A stretch of 64,000 bases of DNA from SKVR01 sp964491395. GTDB lineage: Bacteria > Bacteroidota > Bacteroidia > Bacteroidales > UBA7960. Below are positions 60,401 to 64,000 of this stretch, piece after piece. A model generated the notes under the pieces. It worked only from the letters and a program-made list of their open reading frames with translations, was not told where the DNA came from and did not search any database. Position 1 is the first letter of the stretch. Every line of letters begins with the position of its first letter. Where the stretch lies: assembly GCA_964491395.1 (NCBI GenBank), contig CAZBGI010000006.1:1-64000 (forward strand), in the 5' to 3' direction. Both the position numbers and the translations under genes were made by a program.

Positions 60401-60764
60401 AGGCAGGCTTGTAAGCCGGGTTCTGTATTCCGCATCAGCGGAACTCCTGTCATTTATCCGGGAGCAGGTTCACACCTGCCCTCCAACGACCTACCCTCCG
60501 GGATTGGGCGGGCCACCCTCAAACCCCGGTATATTTGGTCTTTCAACGCATAAGGTTTACCCGCAAGCACGGTCGCCCGCACTTGCCGTGAGCTCTTACC
60601 TCACGTTTTCACCCTTACCCTGCACAAGGCAGGGCGGTTGTTTTCTGTGGCACTTGCTCTTGCCCGCTGTTGCGGGTCAGCTTCCCGTTAGGAAGTATGC
60701 TGCCCTGTGTTGCCCGGACTTTCCTCTCCGATGGATACAATCGTAGCGACAGGAAAGCCTGCCT
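60401..60764 (-). ncRNA. rnpB: RNase P RNA
   Basis: The catalytic RNA that trims the 5' ends of tRNAs. Read on the minus strand: P1 5' arm AGGCAGGC, CR-I AGAGGAAAGTCCGGGC, the inner GGTAAGAGCTCACGG-type segment, and the 3' conserved AGAACCCGGCTTACAAGC closing with GCCTGCCT and a T7 run (terminator). P1 arms pair exactly. About 364 nt, bacterial type A. The 5' end lies 3 nt past the stop codon of the Smr/DUF2027 gene; TAAATTTA (60790-60783) within that gene's end could be its -7 box. Plus-strand open frames here are artefacts. Confidence 0.95.
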
Positions 60765-60767
60765 TTT

Positions 60768-61871
60768 TTATTTGTTGCGGTATAAATTTACTTCCGTAGC
60801 TCCCATGCCATAACGGGCATAGGGCGCATCGTAATAATCAATTCCTTTGATTCCCTGCAATGTTTTGCTGATTTCTGTTTTGAGCTTGCCATTGCCAATG
60901 CCATGAATAAAAATAACCTTGCTTAGTTTCTCTTTTTCTGCCTGTTGAAGGCATTTGCGGAAATAATCCATCTGAAGGTTGAGCATGTCACTGTTTTCCA
61001 GGTTGGTGAAATTGTCAACCAACTCGCCAATATGCAAATCTACTTCAGCTATCTTGTCATCGATTTTATGTTTTTCAAGAAAAGACTCTTTAACTTGTTT
61101 GGGTTGTGTTTGAGTTGCCTTACCAGCAGGTTTTATTTTTGCTTCCAGTGATTTTAAGGTTTCCTGGCTAACCTTCTCGTCCAGCAGCGGCTTTTGGTGC
61201 ATCTGAGATAAAAGGGCTACTTCGGTGAAAAAAGCCTTTTTTCTCAGCAGGCTTTCATACTGAAAACTTTCTTCTTTGTAAAGTTTTATAGGTCTGAAGT
61301 TGATGAGTCCGCTGTAGGGTGGGAGAGGCTTGCATTTGCCCTCTGCAAAGAAAACATTTTGCCAAAGGGCATTGGCCCATTTCTCAATCTCTGATCTTCC
61401 TATCGTGGCCAGCTGCAATCTTGAATGGGCCGCTATGTAACCGTATTCAGTGCCATGGTAATCTCCTGAGTGATTCAGGAAAAAGCTGAAAACGCTGGTG
61501 TAGTTGGTATGATTTATCAGGTGCACTTCCAAAGAGCCTGAAAGCGGATTGTCTTGTATTTCGGGTACAAAGCAAAAATACAATCCTTCGGGCCGTTGAT
61601 CGGGGTTGTTGTGAGAAATGTACAGCGGTAAAATGTCATCCTCCCCGTAATATTCGGGCTCGTTTTTTTTTGCAATGATTTGTTCATGGGCTCGTGTAAT
61701 ATCTGCAGACATCTCTGCCGTTCCTGTCTTGAGGAGCTCTTTGGCCATAACCGGTATCTCAAAACCATCTTCGATGGTAACATGTACAATGTTATCATCA
61801 ACAATTTTAGTGACAATCCCTCCTCCTTTATCATTTAGAAAACTTACCTTATCGCCTATTTTAAATTTCAT
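60768..61871 (-). CDS. DUF2027/Smr-domain protein
   Basis: 367 residues, cytoplasmic. N-terminal small beta domain (about 1-50, KIGDKVSFLNDKGGGIV) and DUF2027 middle part, a low-complexity linker (about 245-262), and a C-terminal Smr domain (about 285-367) with VDLHIGELV and FIHGIGNGKLK, the DLH and HGxG motifs of the MutS2-type endonuclease domain. Bacteroidota-specific architecture. Role not established; nuclease or nucleic-acid binding is likely from the Smr domain. Its last codon abuts rnpB, so read-through or processing could link their expression. Promoter TACCTTTG (62021-62014), with TTTT 20 nt upstream. Confidence 0.85.
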   Translation of the reverse strand: MKFKIGDKVSFLNDKGGGIVTKIVDDNIVHVTIEDGFEIPVMAKELLKTGTAEMSADITRAHEQIIAKKNEPEYYGEDDILPLYISHNNPDQRPEGLYFCFVPEIQDNPLSGSLEVHLINHTNYTSVFSFFLNHSGDYHGTEYGYIAAHSRLQLATIGRSEIEKWANALWQNVFFAEGKCKPLPPYSGLINFRPIKLYKEESFQYESLLRKKAFFTEVALLSQMHQKPLLDEKVSQETLKSLEAKIKPAGKATQTQPKQVKESFLEKHKIDDKIAEVDLHIGELVDNFTNLENSDMLNLQMDYFRKCLQQAEKEKLSKVIFIHGIGNGKLKTEISKTLQGIKGIDYYDAPYARYGMGATEVNLYRNK

Positions 61872-62013
61872 GGATGTATTTTAATTTAAAGAACAGTTCT
61901 GTTAATTGAGTATCGCTGGATTTTGCTTCAAAATTACCTGTTGATGATATTTTCAGGAAGGCCGAAGCACAGGCCTCGTGAAACTTTATACCAATAAAAT
62001 TTAATCGATAGTG

Positions 62014-62045
62014 CAAAGGTACAGTTTTTATGTGTCGATTTAAAA
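62014..62045 (-). promoter_or_regulatory. Promoter of the DUF2027/Smr gene
   Basis: On the minus strand TTTT (62045-62042), 20 nt, TACCTTTG (62021-62014). The leader would be about 140 nt. Confidence 0.5.
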
Positions 62046-62135
62046 CGGAGAGCAAAGCACTTTTTCAGGGCTTTTGTATGATGGATTATTTTTAAATTTT
62101 TTGTGCCACGTGTCCTTTATGACCATAAAAGTTTA

Positions 62136-62143
62136 TAATTTTG
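62136..62143 (+). promoter_or_regulatory. Probable -7 box of the flippase gene
   Basis: TAATTTTG on the plus strand, about 53 nt before the ATG at 62197. No convincing -33. The divergent 325-nt space 61872-62196 otherwise holds nothing I recognise. Confidence 0.4.
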
Positions 62144-62196
62144 AGCCGGACAAGCGCAAGTACTTTGGGAGGCTGGTTCGATAAGAATTGAACTTG

Positions 62197-63675
62197 ATGC
62201 AGCGCAAATTTTTACGAAACCTGGCTTTACTGCTGGTTTTAAATCTTTTAATCAAACCATTCTGGATCTTCGGTATCGATCGAACGGTGCAAAATACCGT
62301 TGGGGCGGAGGAGTATGGTTTTTTTTTCGCTGTATTTAACTTCTCCTATCTTTTTTATATTCTTCTTGATTTTGGTATTACCACGTTCAATAATAAGAAT
62401 ATTGCTCAAAATAATCATTTGTTGCGCAAGCATCTTTCTAATATTATTGTTCTCAAACTCTTGCTGTTTCTGGTTTACCTCGTGTTTACTTTTGGAGGTG
62501 CTTTTTTTATTCAATATTCAAGAGAACAGATTTTTTTATTGGTTTTACTTGCCATCAATCAGTTTCTGATAAGCTTTATTCTTTATTTAAGATCCAATCT
62601 GGGAGGCTTACATCTGTTTAAAACCGACAGTATCGTTTCGGTTCTTGACCGCTCCCTGATGATCGTTATTTGTGCTTTACTGCTCTGGGGCAATGTGGTT
62701 GATGAATTTAAAATACAATATTTTGTATATGCTCAAACCTTGTCCCTGTCTATTACAGTAATCATAACCAGCACCATTGTTTTCCGAAAGGCAGAATCAC
62801 GTTTTTTGAAACTTAACTGGAGTTTGCCCTTCTTTATGATGATCATGCGCCAAAGCTTACCGTTTGCGGTTCTGGTTTTATTAATGACTTTTTACAACCG
62901 GATTGACAGTGTAATGCTTGAAAGAATGCTGGGAGAAGAAGGAGCCTGGTATTCGGGTATTTATGCTTCAGCTTATCGTCTGCTGGATGCCTCCAATATG
63001 ATAGCTTATCTTTTTGCCGTATTGCTGCTGCCCATATTTGCCCGCATGCTCAAACAAAATGAATCCATTGAAGAATTGATTAAACTATCATTCACCCTGA
63101 TCATTACCCCTGCCATTATCATAGCCCTCGCGTCCTATTATTATTCAGAAGAACTGATGAGACTGCTGTATACAATTCATGAAGGAGAAAGCACTGATAT
63201 GTTTGCCTATCGCATGGAACATACTTCAAGGGTTTTTGGATTGTTGATGATGTCTTTTATTGCCATCTCCACCATGTATATATTCAGCACGCTGCTCACT
63301 GCAAACGGAAACCTTAAATACCTGAATATTATTGCCTTTACGGGCATGATGGTAAATATTATCCTGAACCTGATCCTCATTCCGCGGTACCAGGCTTTCG
63401 GCTCCGCAGTAGCTACCCTCATTACCCAGTATGCCATTGCTATTATCCAGGTTATTTTGGTTTGTTATCTTTTCCGATTCCGGACCAATTATCTGTTTTT
63501 GCTCAAACTGCTGATGTATATTCCCGGGGTTGCCGCACTGGGGTATTATACCACCACACTGGAATATGCATGGCACGTAAATCTTGTACTAATGATTGCA
63601 GGCGCCGGATTGTTCTCAATGCTCATTCGCCTTTTAAGTCCACGCCATTTGTTCAACGTACTGAAGTATGGTTGA
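62197..63675 (+). CDS. Wzx-like polysaccharide flippase (MOP/PST family)
   Basis: 492 residues with 12-14 predicted TM helices, an inner-membrane protein of the MOP superfamily (RfbX/Wzx/PST) that flips lipid-linked oligosaccharides. N-terminal LIKPFWIFGIDRTVQNTVG with EEYGFFFAVFNF matches the usual Wzx opening; DRIDSVMLE-type residues (NRIDSVMLERMLG) and a Tyr-rich ASAYRLLDASN lie in the sixth-seventh helix region. The ATG at 62197 is chosen over a TTG nine bases earlier. It is followed by a Wzz-like gene, marking the edge of a capsule or O-antigen locus that continues beyond the window. Confidence 0.88.
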   Translation: MQRKFLRNLALLLVLNLLIKPFWIFGIDRTVQNTVGAEEYGFFFAVFNFSYLFYILLDFGITTFNNKNIAQNNHLLRKHLSNIIVLKLLLFLVYLVFTFGGAFFIQYSREQIFLLVLLAINQFLISFILYLRSNLGGLHLFKTDSIVSVLDRSLMIVICALLLWGNVVDEFKIQYFVYAQTLSLSITVIITSTIVFRKAESRFLKLNWSLPFFMMIMRQSLPFAVLVLLMTFYNRIDSVMLERMLGEEGAWYSGIYASAYRLLDASNMIAYLFAVLLLPIFARMLKQNESIEELIKLSFTLIITPAIIIALASYYYSEELMRLLYTIHEGESTDMFAYRMEHTSRVFGLLMMSFIAISTMYIFSTLLTANGNLKYLNIIAFTGMMVNIILNLILIPRYQAFGSAVATLITQYAIAIIQVILVCYLFRFRTNYLFLLKLLMYIPGVAALGYYTTTLEYAWHVNLVLMIAGAGLFSMLIRLLSPRHLFNVLKYG

Positions 63676-63717
63676 TCGATTGCTATGATTCATGGCTTTT
63701 TTAAAACGTTTTTTATT

Positions 63718-63725
63718 TATCTTTG
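63718..63725 (+). promoter_or_regulatory. Probable -7 box before the Wzz-like gene
   Basis: TATCTTTG, full TAnnTTTG match, about 108 nt before the ATG at 63833; -33 not clear. Confidence 0.4.
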
Positions 63726-63832
63726 GGCTCATTTTTAAAATTCCCGATAATACAAAATATTCTTGGCTGTTTTGTGTTATGTAAGTATTGATTCGAAAAA
63801 TAAACCCATAATTATATTCAATAGCATTTATC

Positions 63833-64000
63833 ATGGAAATAAAGAATGTGAGCAATGAATTCGATTCAACCAACATTTTCTTATTCTTTTTTCGTTGGTG
63901 GAAACAACTGGCAATAGTATGCCTGACGGCAGCTATTCTTGCGGCTGTTTTTTCTTCACCAGCCTTTATTACTCCCCTTTATGAATCTACAGTGGTTATG
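63833..64000 (+). CDS. Wzz/chain-length-determinant-like protein, N-terminal part
   Basis: 56 codons to the end of the window. The peptide has a short cytoplasmic start, FFFRWWKQL, then a TM helix (about 26-41, LAIVCLTAAILAAVFSS) and Pro-rich turn into ITPLYESTVVM. This is the standard first TM of Wzz/PCP proteins, which set polysaccharide chain length. The fit with the flippase upstream is good. The rest lies outside the window; a tyrosine-kinase fusion cannot be excluded. Confidence 0.7.
   Translation, partial: MEIKNVSNEFDSTNIFLFFFRWWKQLAIVCLTAAILAAVFSSPAFITPLYESTVVM

Noticed and set aside
60272..60746. Two plus-strand open frames at 60.3-60.7 kb
   Set aside because: They overlap RNase P RNA, whose conserved elements fully explain the sequence.
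60768..61871. MutS2
   Set aside because: Only an Smr domain is present with DUF2027; no MutS ATPase core, and the length is far too short.
1..64000. CRISPR array, rRNA or tRNA genes
   Set aside because: No regularly spaced repeats, no rRNA-like tracts and no T-loop motif in a cloverleaf context were seen on either strand; a tRNAscan run would be decisive.

Overview
The window is a chromosomal stretch from a Bacteroidota bacterium, probably a Bacteroidales/Marinilabiliales-type facultative or strict anaerobe. Evidence: recurrent -7 elements of the form TAnnTTTG, some with TTG about 19-20 nt upstream; few Shine-Dalgarno sites; a SecD-SecF fusion; a TPR/PD40/CRD/OmpA protein like the type IX secretion component PorE; DUF3857 transglutaminase-like proteins; a class I hybrid cluster protein; long-form purM. 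No rRNA, tRNA, CRISPR array or intact transposon was seen. Positions 6298-6397 are Ns (a scaffold gap).

Layout. 0-6 kb: two tandem DUF3857 secreted proteins (one with catalytic residues replaced), prmC, and a nitroreductase. 6-12 kb: a minus-strand set with cupins, a PepSY-TM protein broken by the gap, a BFD-type 2Fe-2S protein, a porin, hcp, a ferredoxin-like partner and an Rrf2-family regulator with a perfect palindrome upstream; this reads as a nitrosative-stress/redox region. 12-26 kb: housekeeping and envelope genes (PP2C phosphatase, DjlA-like co-chaperone, aspartyl protease, secDF, tatA, PorE-like, purM, prfA-pyrF, ilvE). A 5' fragment of a group II intron lies directly after the secDF terminator, and a GC-rich block of decayed or repeat DNA lies at about 14 kb.

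26.1-46.4 kb is the standout: about 20 kb of signalling genes, all on the minus strand. In transcription order: cheR, cheB, a membrane GAF protein, a GAF-PAS-PAS-SpoIIE phosphatase (SiaA-like), siaB-type kinase, siaC (DUF1987), an ABCG-like transporter with a TerB-like and FHA-like N-terminal extension, a lipoprotein, a small secreted protein, a response regulator, a giant CheB-CheR-PAS fusion, another response regulator, a REC-adenylate cyclase, and a REC-PAS-PAS-hybrid kinase. In Pseudomonas the SiaABC partner switch controls the diguanylate cyclase SiaD; no GGDEF protein is present here. siaB and siaC are instead packed with an ABC transporter and lipoprotein, and a cAMP-type cyclase sits further along. 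This suggests a rewired Sia switch with a transport and/or cAMP output (inference).

46.6-64 kb: a thiamine-binding-like protein, a NadR-like kinase and a DMT transporter in one tight operon; convergent cysQ; periplasmic glutathione peroxidase; a SNF2 helicase; gyrB; an outer-membrane barrel with a 1000-residue TPR partner; RNase P RNA abutting an Smr/DUF2027 gene; and the start of a polysaccharide locus (Wzx-like flippase and the N-terminus of a Wzz-like protein running off the end).
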